Below, piece by piece: positions 1-8,572 of a DNA stretch of 64,000 nucleotides (its first letter is position 1; each line of letters opens with the position of its first letter). The stretch covers positions 1 to 64,000 of the forward strand of contig NZ_JAWDIR010000048.1 of NCBI RefSeq assembly GCF_046156265.1, given 5' to 3'. The stretch is from CAMDHY01 sp046156265 (GTDB taxonomy: Bacteria > Pseudomonadota > Alphaproteobacteria > Rhizobiales > Segnochrobactraceae). The notes beneath the pieces are model-generated. The model ran no database searches. It was not told the origin of the DNA and saw only the letters and a list, made by a program, of their open reading frames with translations. Made by a program: the position numbers and the translations under genes.

Positions 1-2
1 GC

Positions 3-468
3 AGGGCTGCCCCCTCGACTGAGCCCGTCCGAAGGCAGCCATTTGTTAGGAGCGCCCGCGCTAAGTCGTATCCGGTCCACGCCGGGCGCGACACCGGCAC
101 CATCGGCTCCTTCGAAAGCTGGGCGCACGTGGTCCGTAGCGTCTTTGAGGTCGCCGGCATCCCCGGCTTCCTGTGCAATCTCCGTGGCCTCGGTTGACGC
201 TGCGGGTGTCGTGGGTGAGCCAGCGGTCGATGCGAGCGCCGGTGATCAGGATTGGCAGGACGAGGAGTTCGCACTACCGGAGCCGCTCCGCGACGTTCCC
301 GTTGGCGAGATTCTCGAACGGGCGCTCAGGATCGAGCCGGCGAACTGGACGAAGAGCGACCAGATGCGGGTCGGCGCATGGCTGAAGTCACGACAGTGGG
401 AACGGTATCGAGCACGGGCCGGAGAGGCGCGCGAATGGCGCTATCGGAAGCCGCCCGGGACAGAGTGA
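3..468 (+). pseudogene. Phage primase/VapE-like protein, C-terminal remnant in two frames
   Basis: Two reading frames together look like the end of a prophage primase/helicase. The first, open to a stop at 195-197, reads TIGSFESWAHVV then VFEVAGIPGFL, a pattern I associate with phage DNA-primase-like proteins. The second, ending at 468, carries WTKSDQMRVGAWLKS and then EWRYRKP, the style of ending seen in VapE-type proteins. The two halves lie in different frames near 190, so the gene is frameshifted, and its 5' end lies outside the window. Resolvase and DUF6362 phage genes follow. Family naming is from memory of motif style; the frame break is seen directly. Confidence 0.5.
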
Positions 469-510
469 TCGAAGCGACCTCCCTACAAGACCGGCGTGAC
501 AGGGGCATCC

Positions 511-526
511 GAAGGGGTGCCCCTTC
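511..526. terminator. Short GC-rich hairpin after the primase remnant
   Basis: A six-base-pair stem (511-516 with 521-526, loop GTGC) lies 40 bases after the primase remnant and is followed by a weak T-rich stretch. It could be a worn terminator for that gene. The U tract is poor, so the call is tentative. Confidence 0.3.
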
Positions 527-571
527 TGCATTTGGGCCTATCCGCACCTCGAGGTCGGGTCCTACCTTGTG

Positions 572-626
572 GTCTGGTTCCACTAGGTCCCACTTCAGTT
601 TGAGGTGGGACCTAGTGGGACCAGAC
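572..626. repeat. Long near-perfect inverted repeat (26-base arms, 3-base loop)
   Basis: Arms 572-597 and 601-626 are reverse complements except for two positions, and both exceptions can form G-U pairs in RNA. The loop is GTT. The stem lies in the 469-782 gap between two broken phage genes and has no T run after it, so it does not look like an ordinary terminator. It could be a phage regulatory or packaging element, or the remains of a small palindromic mobile unit. I see no second copy in the window. Confidence 0.85.
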
Positions 627-782
627 GCAATCCCTGGCCTCGGCCCGCATTTCCATTGAACCGCCCCCGCCCGCGTGATTCTCTTGCCGTGACCAAAGCC
701 GAAGGCCCACGCGCCGTGAGCCTTCATGATGTTCTCGCGGACCCTCGTGCACTCAGCCCGCGCCGAACCGGCAGCGGTCCCG

Positions 783-1249
783 ATGCCCTGCATCCTCGCC
801 CTCGATCTCGGCACCGCGACCGGCTGGGCGCTGCGGGGATCCGACGGCCTCATCACCTCCGGCACCGCATCGTTCCGCCCCGGTCGCTTCGACGGCGCGG
901 CATGCGCTACCTGCGGCTCGCCAACTGGCTGACCGAGCTCGACCGCCTGTCCGGGCCACTCTCCACCATCTGGTTCGAGGAGGTGCGCCGTCACGCCGGC
1001 ACCGACGCCAGCCACATCTACGGTGGGCTGATGGCGACGCTCACCGCCTGGGCCGAGCAGCGTGACATCCCCTACGAGGGCGTCCCCGTCGGCACCATCA
1101 AGCGTCACGCCACCGGCAAGGGCAACGCGCCGAAAGAAGCGATGATCGCTGCCGCCAGGGCGCAAGGCTTCTCCCCCGCCGACGACAACGAGGCGGACGC
1201 CGTCGCACTGCTCCTTTGGGCGATCGAGACCAAGGGAGGCATCCGATGA
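783..1249 (+). pseudogene. RuvC-like Holliday junction resolvase, prophage type, frameshifted
   Basis: The N-terminal part, from ATG 783, reads ILALDLGTATGWAL, the first acidic strand of a RuvC/RNase H-fold nuclease. The rest continues in the +2 frame from about 902 with MRYLRLANWL, WFEEVRRHAGTDASHIYGGL and a final DDNEADAVALLLWA, which holds the other acidic residues. The frame changes inside GACGGCGCGGCATG (about 893-904), where one base appears lost or gained. Joined, the product would be about 155 residues, normal for phage resolvases of this kind. Its stop overlaps the next small ORF. A sequencing error at the GC run is the alternative to a true mutation. Confidence 0.75.
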
Positions 1250-1440
1250 GGTGGGCTCCGCGAGGCTTCGGCGGACATCGCCGCAATCCCGAGCAGGTCA
1301 AGCAATAGGGCTGGCTCGAGCAGATGGTCCTCGTCGTCAGTGAGGCCGATCCCCGCCTCACCTGGCCCGAGCGCGAACTCGTTCGCCAACTCGGGGACAA
1401 ATTCTACGGCATGCGCAAGGAGGTCTGTCATGGACGCCTG
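1246..1440 (+). pseudogene. Small phage hypothetical protein with an internal amber stop
   Basis: Reading from ATG 1246, which overlaps the resolvase stop, the frame gives MRWAPRGFGGHRRNPEQVKQ, then TAG at 1306-1308, then GWLEQMVLVVSEADPRLTWP and ERELVRQLGDKFYG. The sequence on both sides of the stop looks protein-like and continuous, so the gene is probably broken by a CAG-to-TAG type change. It would be about 63 residues. It overlaps the start of the DUF6362 gene, as is usual in packed phage operons. Function unknown. Confidence 0.5.
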
Positions 1441-1876
1441 GACCCGTGATCAGGTTGAGGAGCGCCTCAACGAAGCCGCCGACGTTCTGAAGCGGCTGCC
1501 CGAGGTGAAGGTGCAGGGATACTTCAGCACCTGTCCGCGCATCGTCTACGAGTTCTCCGATCTCGTCGGCCAGGAAGCGCCGCGGCTACCTCGCGGACCG
1601 CCGCCGCCGGATGCCATCACGCGCATGGAGGCGACGCTGCCCTGGCTGCAGTGGCTGGAGCCGGACGACGCCAAGCTCGTGTGGGCACGCGCTGAGCGGA
1701 CGCCGTGGAAGCCGATCTGCTGGCGCTTCGGCGTCTCGCGCGCCACGGCCCACCGCCGCTGGGAGTACGCCCTCAGCGTGATCGTCTGGCGGCTGAGTGG
1801 TCGCCGCCCGCCACCGAAGCGATCGCAGCGGTACGTGGTTGAGCACGCGGAGCGTCGGGGCAACCCGCGTTGGTGA
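1430..1876 (+). CDS. DUF6362 family phage protein
   Basis: Intact 148-residue protein. ATG 1430 is chosen because AAGGAGGT sits at 1417-1424, an almost ideal ribosome binding site six bases away. The C-terminal half carries WKPICWRFGVSRATAHRRWE, a helix-turn-helix-like stretch (about residues 95-115), followed by a basic tail. DUF6362 proteins are small and occur in alphaproteobacterial prophages near resolvase and terminase genes; their job is not established, and DNA binding is my inference from the motif. It is the only undamaged gene in this phage cluster. Confidence 0.7.
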   Translation: MDAWTRDQVEERLNEAADVLKRLPEVKVQGYFSTCPRIVYEFSDLVGQEAPRLPRGPPPPDAITRMEATLPWLQWLEPDDAKLVWARAERTPWKPICWRFGVSRATAHRRWEYALSVIVWRLSGRRPPPKRSQRYVVEHAERRGNPRW

Positions 1877-1936
1877 CGGCTTGCCCCAAGGAGACACAAC
1901 AGGCGGCGCCCGATGGCGGCGACGCAGCATTCTCGG

Positions 1937-2347
1937 TCAATCGATGACGATGCCCTTGCCCGCTGCTCGCAGCGCTGCCAACCCGTCCTTCATTTGCTGA
2001 AGTCGCTCGGGCGTGTGCGCCTCCCACTCCGTGACCTCGCCCACGATCCTGAGGGGTTCGCGAGACCGATACGACTTCGTGGGATTCCCTGGATACTTCT
2101 TGTCCGTAAGATTGGGGTCGTCGACGTACTCACCGGTCGGCTCAACGACGTAAATCCGCTCCCGTCCTTCGCCAGTCGCCAGCTCTGCGCCCCAGATTGC
2201 GGCCTCGAGGGTCTGGCTAAAGTAGACCCAGGACATCGGAATGCCGTCCCGATAGTTCGATCTGAACCCCACTCGGATCAAATCGCCGACTTGAAGATCT
2301 GCCCGCGTGCCGTGATAGAATTGCTCTGCTCCCGTAGAAAATCCCAT
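1937..2347 (-). CDS. arr: NAD(+)-rifampin ADP-ribosyltransferase (Arr)
   Basis: 136-residue cytosolic enzyme that would move ADP-ribose from NAD+ to rifampin, inactivating the drug. The sequence runs FYHGTRADLQVGDLIRVGF, then PMSWVYFSQTLEAAIWGAEL, then ERIYVVEPTGEYVDDPNLTD and KKYPGNPTKSYRSREPLRIV, the typical order in Arr proteins, and the length matches the family. ATG 2347 is chosen because the conserved domain starts nine residues after it and AAGGTGAG precedes it; a 54-residue upstream extension in the same frame is low-complexity and not family-like. It stands alone between phage debris and the Liv operon. Whether it gives resistance cannot be seen from sequence. Confidence 0.88.
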   Translation of the reverse strand: MGFSTGAEQFYHGTRADLQVGDLIRVGFRSNYRDGIPMSWVYFSQTLEAAIWGAELATGEGRERIYVVEPTGEYVDDPNLTDKKYPGNPTKSYRSREPLRIVGEVTEWEAHTPERLQQMKDGLAALRAAGKGIVID

Positions 2348-3463
2348 GCTGTCACTCACCTTGTTGACCTGTCGTCCCACCAACGTGCCGACGGTCGGTA
2401 GCCGCCTCGCAGCCGCGCTTGCCCCCGGGCAAAGTTGGCAGCGGTACGTGGGGGCTGTGTGCTGGGCGTCAAGTGCAATCGCCTCAGCGACAATTTTTGG
2501 GTGAGACACTGCAGGTCGAGACCGATCCTGCGGATTTGGGGTATGTCTTGGGCACGGTGGCGAGAGGCGCGGGCGGGCACCCCCTCCCCCCTCTGGTTCC
2601 TCCGGCGGGGTGCACGGAGTGCGGGGGGAGGGGCCGCCCGGAACCGCGCCACCGGCACCATAGAATTTTGAGTTACCAGTTACCGCCTTCGGTTACCGGA
2701 TGGTGCGCTAAGCTACTGCAATCCTTTGTTTATCTTCGTGCCCTGCCGATTTCGCGGTGGTAGCCAACACGCACCGGTTACCAGCCTCCGTGCTCTCCGC
2801 CTCGCCCCCGCACTGTGTAACCGGTGCGCTCAGCGCTATTGGTCGCGGTGTCCGGAGGCCCGCCGGAGCGCTACCGATCCCCTTTCACAATCTACCTCCG
2901 ACGACGAACTCCCTCCCCGACAGGGGTCACGGGAAGCAGCCGCTGCTGAGCGCTTTGGCGCTCGGAAACGTGCTTTCGATTTCCCAACTCGGCGGGCACA
3001 CTGTGGGCGCAGCGCCGGCAAGAGGCATCGCTGTCGGCGTGCGTCTCCCGTCCTCCCCAGCCAGCGCTGACCCCGATGGACCGCTCCGCGCAGTGACCTA
3101 TCAACTTTCAGAACACACCATGAACTTTCCAGGTGCGCCCTCAAGTAACTACCCCGGCTTCGACGGCTGCACCATCATCGCGGTGCGCCTGGTCTGACGC
3201 GGCCGCTCTCTACATTGGCCGGCGCCGCTGGGACGCCAATGCCGGATCGGTAGAGCTTGAGGCCAGGCGCACCGCGGCGTTTGCAGCGGCGCCACCGACA
3301 AGTATCTCCTGATGGTTCCGATTGGCGCGGGTTGATCGGAGAGCTCCGCTCTCACCGCTCTCTCCGGCACGGCCACGCTCAACCTCCTTCCCCATTCGGG
3401 TGCCCCGGACGTTCCGACAACACCCTCGGAGGTCGTTTGCGTCACCCGGCACTCGGATAAGGT
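2348..3463. other. Long intergenic stretch with no credible gene
   Basis: About 1.1 kb with only short overlapping ORFs that have no ribosome binding sites and no recognisable domains. It contains complementary C-rich and G-rich tracts near 2580-2635, and a cluster of GTTACC motifs with an inverted repeat at 2672-2828 (listed separately). I see no tRNA or IS end here. Confidence 0.6.
2672..2828. repeat. Cluster of GTTACC motifs and a 12-bp perfect inverted repeat
   Basis: GTTACC occurs at 2672, 2679, 2692 and 2777. The last copy belongs to a perfect 12-base inverted repeat, CGCACCGGTTAC at 2770-2781 against its complement at 2817-2828. Such clustering suggests a multi-site binding region (operator or iteron-like), but no adjacent gene explains it. 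Confidence 0.5.
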
Positions 3464-4201
3464 TCAGAGGTGGGCTTGGAGCTTACTCATGTGCGTGCCG
3501 ACTTCGGCGGCATCGAACTCATCCACGATGACGCCCTGGTCGACAACGTAGTGCCGATCGGCGACCTTCGCAGCAAATCGAATATTCTGCTCGACGAGAA
3601 CGATGGTGTAGCCCTGCTCCTTGAGCGTCGCGATCGTCCGCCCGATCTGTTGTACGATGACCGGCGCCAGTCCTTCGGTCGGCTCGTCGAGCAACAGAAG
3701 TTTGGCTCCCGTGCGCAGAATTCGGGCAATCGCCAGCATCTGCTGCTCGCCACCCGATAATCGCGTGCCCGGCGAGGCCTTCCGGGATTCGAGATTGGGG
3801 AACAACTCGTAGATTTGCGCGACCGCCATGCCACCATCGGCAATGCGCGGCGGCAGCAGCAGGTTTTCCTCGACGGAAAGACTGGAAAAGACGGCGCGCT
3901 CCTCGGGACAGTACCCTATGCCGAGGCGCGCGATGGTGCGGGTCGGCAGGTCGATCAGCTCACGGCCGCGGAACTGAATCGAGCCCTGGCGGTGCGAGAG
4001 CATACCCATGATGGCGCGTAGGGTGGAGCTCTTGCCGGCACCATTGCGGCCCAGCAGGGTGACTACCTCGCCCTCGAAGACCTCGAAGTTGACCCCATGC
4101 AGCGCCTGCGACAGGCCGTAGCCGCCCGTCAGGTTCGCCACCTTAAACATCGGGGCCGAAGCCGACGACGCCGGCTGATCCGGGGCGGTAGTGATAGTCA
4201 T
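3464..4201 (-). CDS. ABC transporter ATP-binding protein, LivF type
   Basis: 245-residue cytoplasmic ATPase of a branched-chain amino acid-type (HAAT) importer. Walker A is GRNGAGKS (residues 51-58), the signature is LSGGEQQ (148-154) and Walker B runs into LDEPTEG (171-177). ATG 4201 is used because the ABC domain begins about 18 residues later; an upstream in-frame extension would run into livM. Last gene of the eight-gene minus-strand operon that begins with hyuA, 20 bases after livM. Together with the LivG-like partner it would power uptake of the ligand bound by the protein at 7352-8560. The real substrate is unknown; the hydantoinase genes suggest a cyclic amide, oxoproline-like or peptide-derived compound. 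Confidence 0.9.
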   Translation of the reverse strand: MTITTAPDQPASSASAPMFKVANLTGGYGLSQALHGVNFEVFEGEVVTLLGRNGAGKSSTLRAIMGMLSHRQGSIQFRGRELIDLPTRTIARLGIGYCPEERAVFSSLSVEENLLLPPRIADGGMAVAQIYELFPNLESRKASPGTRLSGGEQQMLAIARILRTGAKLLLLDEPTEGLAPVIVQQIGRTIATLKEQGYTIVLVEQNIRFAAKVADRHYVVDQGVIVDEFDAAEVGTHMSKLQAHL

Positions 4202-4221
4202 GATCGGTTGCCCCGCGCGGT

Positions 4222-5196
4222 TCAGAGTCGAATCTTCAGACGGCTGGCGAGTTCGCCGATCGCGCCGCGCCGGAACAGCAGCACTGCAGCGATGAATATC
4301 CACCCCTGCACGAAGGTCACCCACGCCCCGAGGTGGGCCAGGTAGTTCTCGATGGCGACGACGATGAGCGCGCCGGCGATCGGGCCGAGGATGGTTCCCA
4401 TGCCGCCGATGAGCACCATCAGCACGACGGCGCCCGATGTCGACCAGTGCACGTCGCTCAGGGTGGCGAGCTGGAAGACGATGGTCTTCATGGACCCGGC
4501 GAGCCCCGCCAAGGCGCCCGAGAGAATGAACAGGAGATATTTGAAGCGCTGGGCGTCGTAGCCCATTGAGATGGCACGCGGCTCGTTGTCCCGGATCGCC
4601 TTGATCACCTGACCGAACGGCGAGTGGACGATCCGGTGCAGGAAAAGGATGGCGAGAAGAAAGACTGTGGCGATGAAGACGTAGAGGGCGGTGGTGTCCC
4701 TCAGGTCGATGAGGCCAAAGAGATAGCCGCGCGGCACGGCCTGGATGCCGTCCTCACCGCCGGTGAAGGACGACTGCAGGAAGACGAAGTACAGCATCTG
4801 CGCCAGCGCAAGCGTGATCATCGCGAAGAAGACGCCCTGCCGGCGGATTGCGACCAGCCCGAAGACAGCGGCGAGCGCCGCCGATCCGGCGACGCCGACC
4901 AGAATGGCGATCTCGGGGGTGAGCTGAAAGGTCTTGGCGAAGTAGGCCGTCGCGTAGGCGGCGATACCGAAATAGGCGGCGTGGCCGAAGGACAGGAGCC
5001 CGCCGAAGCCGAGCAGCAGGTTCACGGCGCTCGCGAACAAGGCGAAGCACAGGACCTTCAGCACGAAGATCGGGTAGACGACAATCGGTGCGAAGGCCAG
5101 AAGCACCGCGAGAAGGATGAAGACGCGCCAGCTGACGAGCGTGTCGCTCTCGCCGGCCCCGGCCTTCGTGGCGGTGAGGGATGCGTAACTCGCCAT
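4222..5196 (-). CDS. ABC transporter permease, LivM type
   Basis: 324-residue inner-membrane permease with about nine to ten hydrophobic segments beginning near residue 24. It carries GFGGLLSFGHAAYFG (63-77), the sequence typical of LivM permeases. Its ATG overlaps the stop of the LivH-like gene (TGATG at 5194-5198), which indicates translational coupling and equal expression of the two halves of the channel. Confidence 0.92.
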   Translation of the reverse strand: MASYASLTATKAGAGESDTLVSWRVFILLAVLLAFAPIVVYPIFVLKVLCFALFASAVNLLLGFGGLLSFGHAAYFGIAAYATAYFAKTFQLTPEIAILVGVAGSAALAAVFGLVAIRRQGVFFAMITLALAQMLYFVFLQSSFTGGEDGIQAVPRGYLFGLIDLRDTTALYVFIATVFLLAILFLHRIVHSPFGQVIKAIRDNEPRAISMGYDAQRFKYLLFILSGALAGLAGSMKTIVFQLATLSDVHWSTSGAVVLMVLIGGMGTILGPIAGALIVVAIENYLAHLGAWVTFVQGWIFIAAVLLFRRGAIGELASRLKIRL

Positions 5197-6086
5197 CAGG
5201 ATGACTTTCCGAAGAGGCCGGCAGGCTTCACGCAGAGGACGACGACCATGATGACGAAGATCACGACGCCTGAGGCCTCTGGGTAGACGACCTTGGTCAG
5301 ACCCTCCAGGACGCCAAGGGCAAAGCCGGTCAGGATCGAGCCGAGTATCGAACCCATGCCGCCGATCACCACGACGGCGAACACGACGATGATCAGTTCG
5401 CCCCCCATGGTCGGATTGACCGAGTAGATCGGCGCGGCCAGCACGCCCGCCAGCGCTGCCAGGCCGACGCCGATGCCGAATGTGATCGTCAGGAGCCGTG
5501 GCACGTTGATGCCGAATGCTTCCGTCATCGCCGCGTTCTCGGTCGCGGCGCGCAGATAGGAGCCAATTTTTGTCTTCTCAATCACCAGCCAGGTCGCGAG
5601 ACAGATGACGATCGACACCAGCACGACCCAGCCACGGTAGGCCGGCAGGTAGAGCGAGTCGGTGATCAGGAAGCCGCCTTTCAGCAGGTCCGGAACCGGG
5701 TACGGCATTCCCGAATTGCCGTAAACGATCCGGAAGCCGCCCTGAATCACCAGCGTGCAGCCGAAGGTCAAAAGCAGCACGTAAAGTCCATCGAGCTTGT
5801 AGAGCCGTGAGATAACGAGGCGCTCGAGAACCATGCCGAGACAGCCGACGATGACCGGCGCGAGGACGAGTGCCGGCCAGTATCCGAGCCCGAGATAGTT
5901 CAGCAGCATCCAGGCGCTGAAAGCGCCGACCATATAGAATGCGCCGTGCGCGAAATTGACGATGTTCAACAGGCCGAAGATGACCGCAAAACCGAGGCTG
6001 AGCACGGCGTAGAACGACCCATTGATGAGGCCGATAACGAGCTGTCCGAACAAGGCCGGCAGCGGGATGCCGAAGAGCATCATCAT
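5196..6086 (-). CDS. ABC transporter permease, LivH type
   Basis: 296-residue membrane protein with about eight predicted helices; the LivH hallmark NIVNFAHGAFYMVGAF starts near residue 41. I start at the first of three consecutive ATG codons (6086). The frame is open to 6221, but the extra residues are proline- and arginine-rich, overlap livG and do not resemble permease sequence. Partner of the LivM gene, which it overlaps. Confidence 0.9.
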   Translation of the reverse strand: MMMLFGIPLPALFGQLVIGLINGSFYAVLSLGFAVIFGLLNIVNFAHGAFYMVGAFSAWMLLNYLGLGYWPALVLAPVIVGCLGMVLERLVISRLYKLDGLYVLLLTFGCTLVIQGGFRIVYGNSGMPYPVPDLLKGGFLITDSLYLPAYRGWVVLVSIVICLATWLVIEKTKIGSYLRAATENAAMTEAFGINVPRLLTITFGIGVGLAALAGVLAAPIYSVNPTMGGELIIVVFAVVVIGGMGSILGSILTGFALGVLEGLTKVVYPEASGVVIFVIMVVVLCVKPAGLFGKSS

Positions 6087-6144
6087 GGCAGGCGCCTGCG
6101 AAACGGGGGGAGCGGGATGGATGCGGGTCGTCGAGCGCCGCGCG

Positions 6145-6906
6145 TCATGCGGCCTCCTCCGGGCTGCCGATATAGGCCTCGATGACCCGTGGATCGGCAG
6201 CGACCTCGGCGTAGGTGCCATGGGCGAGCACGCTGCCTCGGGCGAGAACCGTGACGTGGTCGGAGATCGTCGAGACGACCGAAAGATTATGCTCGACCAT
6301 CAGAACCGTGTGGGCCGGAACAAGCGCACGGACGAGCCGCGAGATGCGCTCGATGTCCTCGACGCCGACGCCGGCCATCGGCTCGTCTAGCAAGATGACC
6401 CTGGGCTTAAGTGCCAAAGTCGCGGCGATTTCCAGGATGCGCCGCCGGCCGTAGGGGAGCGAGCCAGCCAGTTGGTGGGTCAGGTCGGCGAGGCCCACGG
6501 AGTCCAGCATCTCCCCGGCTTCGGCGTCTAAGCGGGCAAGCGCCTTCTGTGATCTCCAGAAGTCCATCGAGCTGCCGTGTCGCCGTTGGATGGCGAGACG
6601 AACGTTCTCGAGAACGCTTAGATGGGGGTACACGGCGGAGATCTGGAACGAGCGTACCAGTCCCCGCCGTGCGATCGTCGATGGCTTGACCCGGGTGATC
6701 CTCTCGCCGAACAGCAGAATGTCTCCCGCCGTCGGGTCGATGAACCTCGTCATGAGGTTGAACATGGTCGTCTTGCCGGCCCCGTTGGGGCCGATCAAGG
6801 CGTGGACAGTTCCCTGGTGCACGGAGAGACTGACGTCATCTACCGCCTTGAAGCCGAGAAACGTCTTCGAAACGCCTTTCGCTTCTAGAACGACGGTAGT
6901 CTCCAT
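6145..6906 (-). CDS. ABC transporter ATP-binding protein, LivG type
   Basis: 253-residue ATPase. Walker A is GPNGAGKT (39-46) and Walker B ends LLDEPMAGVG. The signature is LPYGRRR rather than LSGGQ, a change that is normal in LivG-like subunits. The C-terminus ends RVIEAYIGS, also typical. Lies 39 bases after ridA in the same operon and would form the ATPase pair with the LivF-like subunit at 3464-4201. Confidence 0.9.
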   Translation of the reverse strand: METTVVLEAKGVSKTFLGFKAVDDVSLSVHQGTVHALIGPNGAGKTTMFNLMTRFIDPTAGDILLFGERITRVKPSTIARRGLVRSFQISAVYPHLSVLENVRLAIQRRHGSSMDFWRSQKALARLDAEAGEMLDSVGLADLTHQLAGSLPYGRRRILEIAATLALKPRVILLDEPMAGVGVEDIERISRLVRALVPAHTVLMVEHNLSVVSTISDHVTVLARGSVLAHGTYAEVAADPRVIEAYIGSPEEAA

Positions 6907-6945
6907 GAAACTGTCCTCATTCCAGGATCGACGCGGTTAGTGGCG

Positions 6946-7302
6946 TCAGTTGCCGGCGAGAGCCGTCACAGCGATCTCAACGAGCAGGTCGGGGGCCGCG
7001 AGCTTGGCCTCGACCGTGGCGCGGGCGGGCGGTGTATGCCCTGAGATCCACTTCTCCCAGACACCGTTCATGGCCGCGAAATCCCGCTCGATCTCCCTCA
7101 GCCAGACCTGCGCATAGAGCATCCGGCTGCGGTCCGTGCCAGCTTCCGCCAGCAGTTCGTCGATGATGGCGAGGACCTCTTCGGTCTGTCCGGCGCAGTC
7201 CTTCGTCCGGGTCTTGGCAACCTGGCCCGTTACGAAGACCTGGCCGTTGCCGACGACGGCTCGGCTGAGACGCGCGTTGGGCTGAATGTGCTGAATATTC
7301 AT
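6946..7302 (-). CDS. RidA family (YjgF/YER057c/UK114) protein
   Basis: 118-residue cytosolic protein of the RidA family, whose best-known members hydrolyse reactive enamines/imines. The C-terminal block PPARATVEAKLAAPDLLVEI contains Arg94 and Glu109, which correspond to the conserved substrate-binding Arg and active-site Glu region. Length matches the family. It sits between the binding-protein gene and livG, so it probably handles an unstable amine intermediate made by the hydantoinase pathway; that role is inference. A second RidA gene lies at 22270-22665 in the other Liv operon. Confidence 0.88.
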   Translation of the reverse strand: MNIQHIQPNARLSRAVVGNGQVFVTGQVAKTRTKDCAGQTEEVLAIIDELLAEAGTDRSRMLYAQVWLREIERDFAAMNGVWEKWISGHTPPARATVEAKLAAPDLLVEIAVTALAGN

Positions 7303-7351
7303 TCTCTGCTCCAGTCGATCGCCGCGCCTCTGGCGGGATCAGATCGTGAAA

Positions 7352-8560
7352 TTATTTTTTGATGAAGTCGCACTCGGATCGCTCGATCGGGAAGTAGACC
7401 TCTTCGCCGGGGATCGTCTTGATCAGCTCCAGGTAGTCATCCGGGTACTTGGACTCGTCGGGCGACTTGATTCGGAACAGCGACATGTCGAACATCGTGC
7501 GGCCGTCTTCGCGGATGCGGCCGCCCTTGCCGAAGAAGTCGTCGACCGGCTTGGCCTTCATGTCGGGGATGACGATCGCCGCATCGTCGCTGCCGGTCGC
7601 CTTAACCGACTTCAGGTAGTGTAGGACCGCTGAGTAGACACCGGCCTGCGTCATCGTCGGCTTGGCGCCATGGATCTTCTCGAAGCGCTCGGCGAAGGCG
7701 CGGCTCTCGTCGTCCTGGTCCCAATAGAACGCCTGGGCAATCAGGATTCCCTGGGCCTGCTCGAGGCCGATTGGCGCGATGTCGGAAAAATTCAGGAACA
7801 GTCCAGCGATTTGCATGCCCTGCTCGGGCAGTCGGAACTCGCGCGCCTGCTTGATGGTGTTGATAGCATCTCCGCCATTGTTCGCGAGGCCCAGCACATT
7901 GGCGCCGGCGCCCTGCGCCTGGTAGAGCAGCGACGCGAAGTCGGTGGTGCCGAGCGGGTGGCGCGACGCTCCGACGACCTCGCCGCCGTTCTGCTTGACG
8001 ATGTCGGCCGCGTCCTGCTCCAGCGCATGGCCGAGCGCGTAGTCGACGGTGATGAAGTACCACTTATCGCCGCCGCCCTCGGTCACCGCCTTTGCGGCGG
8101 TGCTGGCGAGCCCGTAGCTGTCGTAGGTCCAGTGGATTGAGTATGGCGAGCAGGAGTCGCCTGTGATGCGGCGCGAGCCGACGGCGGTCGCCAGCGACGC
8201 CTTCTTGAATTCCTTCGTCAGGGCCTGGACGGCGAGCGCGACGGCGGAGTTGCCGTAGTCCACGATGACGTCGACCTGGTCGTTTTCGTACCAGCCGCGC
8301 GCGATCTGGGCGCCGATGTCGGCCTTGTTCTGATGGTCGGCGGAGATGACGTCGACGCGCACGCCGTCAATCGACCCCATGTCCTCGACAGCCATCTTGG
8401 CGGCGACCACCGAGCCCGGGCCGGAAGCATCAGCATAAAGGCTAGACTGATCGTTCAGGATGCCAATCTTGACGAGCTTGTCGGAAACGTCCGCATTTGC
8501 GACGCTGCCGGAGGCGGCCAGCAAACCGAAGGCGGCCAACCATAAACCACTGCTTTTCAT
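7352..8560 (-). CDS. Periplasmic substrate-binding protein of the Liv-type ABC importer
   Basis: 402 residues with a signal peptide (cleavage probably after SVANA, near residue 23), followed by KIGILNDQSSLYADASGPGS, the opening strand of type I periplasmic binding proteins (Peripla_BP_6). ATG 8560 is preferred over the adjacent GTG because GGGAGAG is well spaced before it. It follows hyuB by about ten bases, so uptake and hydrolysis genes share a transcript. The ligand is unknown. Confidence 0.9.
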   Translation of the reverse strand: MKSSGLWLAAFGLLAASGSVANADVSDKLVKIGILNDQSSLYADASGPGSVVAAKMAVEDMGSIDGVRVDVISADHQNKADIGAQIARGWYENDQVDVIVDYGNSAVALAVQALTKEFKKASLATAVGSRRITGDSCSPYSIHWTYDSYGLASTAAKAVTEGGGDKWYFITVDYALGHALEQDAADIVKQNGGEVVGASRHPLGTTDFASLLYQAQGAGANVLGLANNGGDAINTIKQAREFRLPEQGMQIAGLFLNFSDIAPIGLEQAQGILIAQAFYWDQDDESRAFAERFEKIHGAKPTMTQAGVYSAVLHYLKSVKATGSDDAAIVIPDMKAKPVDDFFGKGGRIREDGRTMFDMSLFRIKSPDESKYPDDYLELIKTIPGEEVYFPIERSECDFIKK

Positions 8561-8572
8561 CACTCTCTCCCA

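Noticed and set aside
2580..2640. C-rich and G-rich tracts as a terminator
   Set aside because: The arms pair poorly, and no gene ends nearby in the right direction.
2757..3197. 146-codon plus-strand frame in the empty region
   Set aside because: No ribosome site, no domain, low-complexity Pro/Ser/Ala composition.
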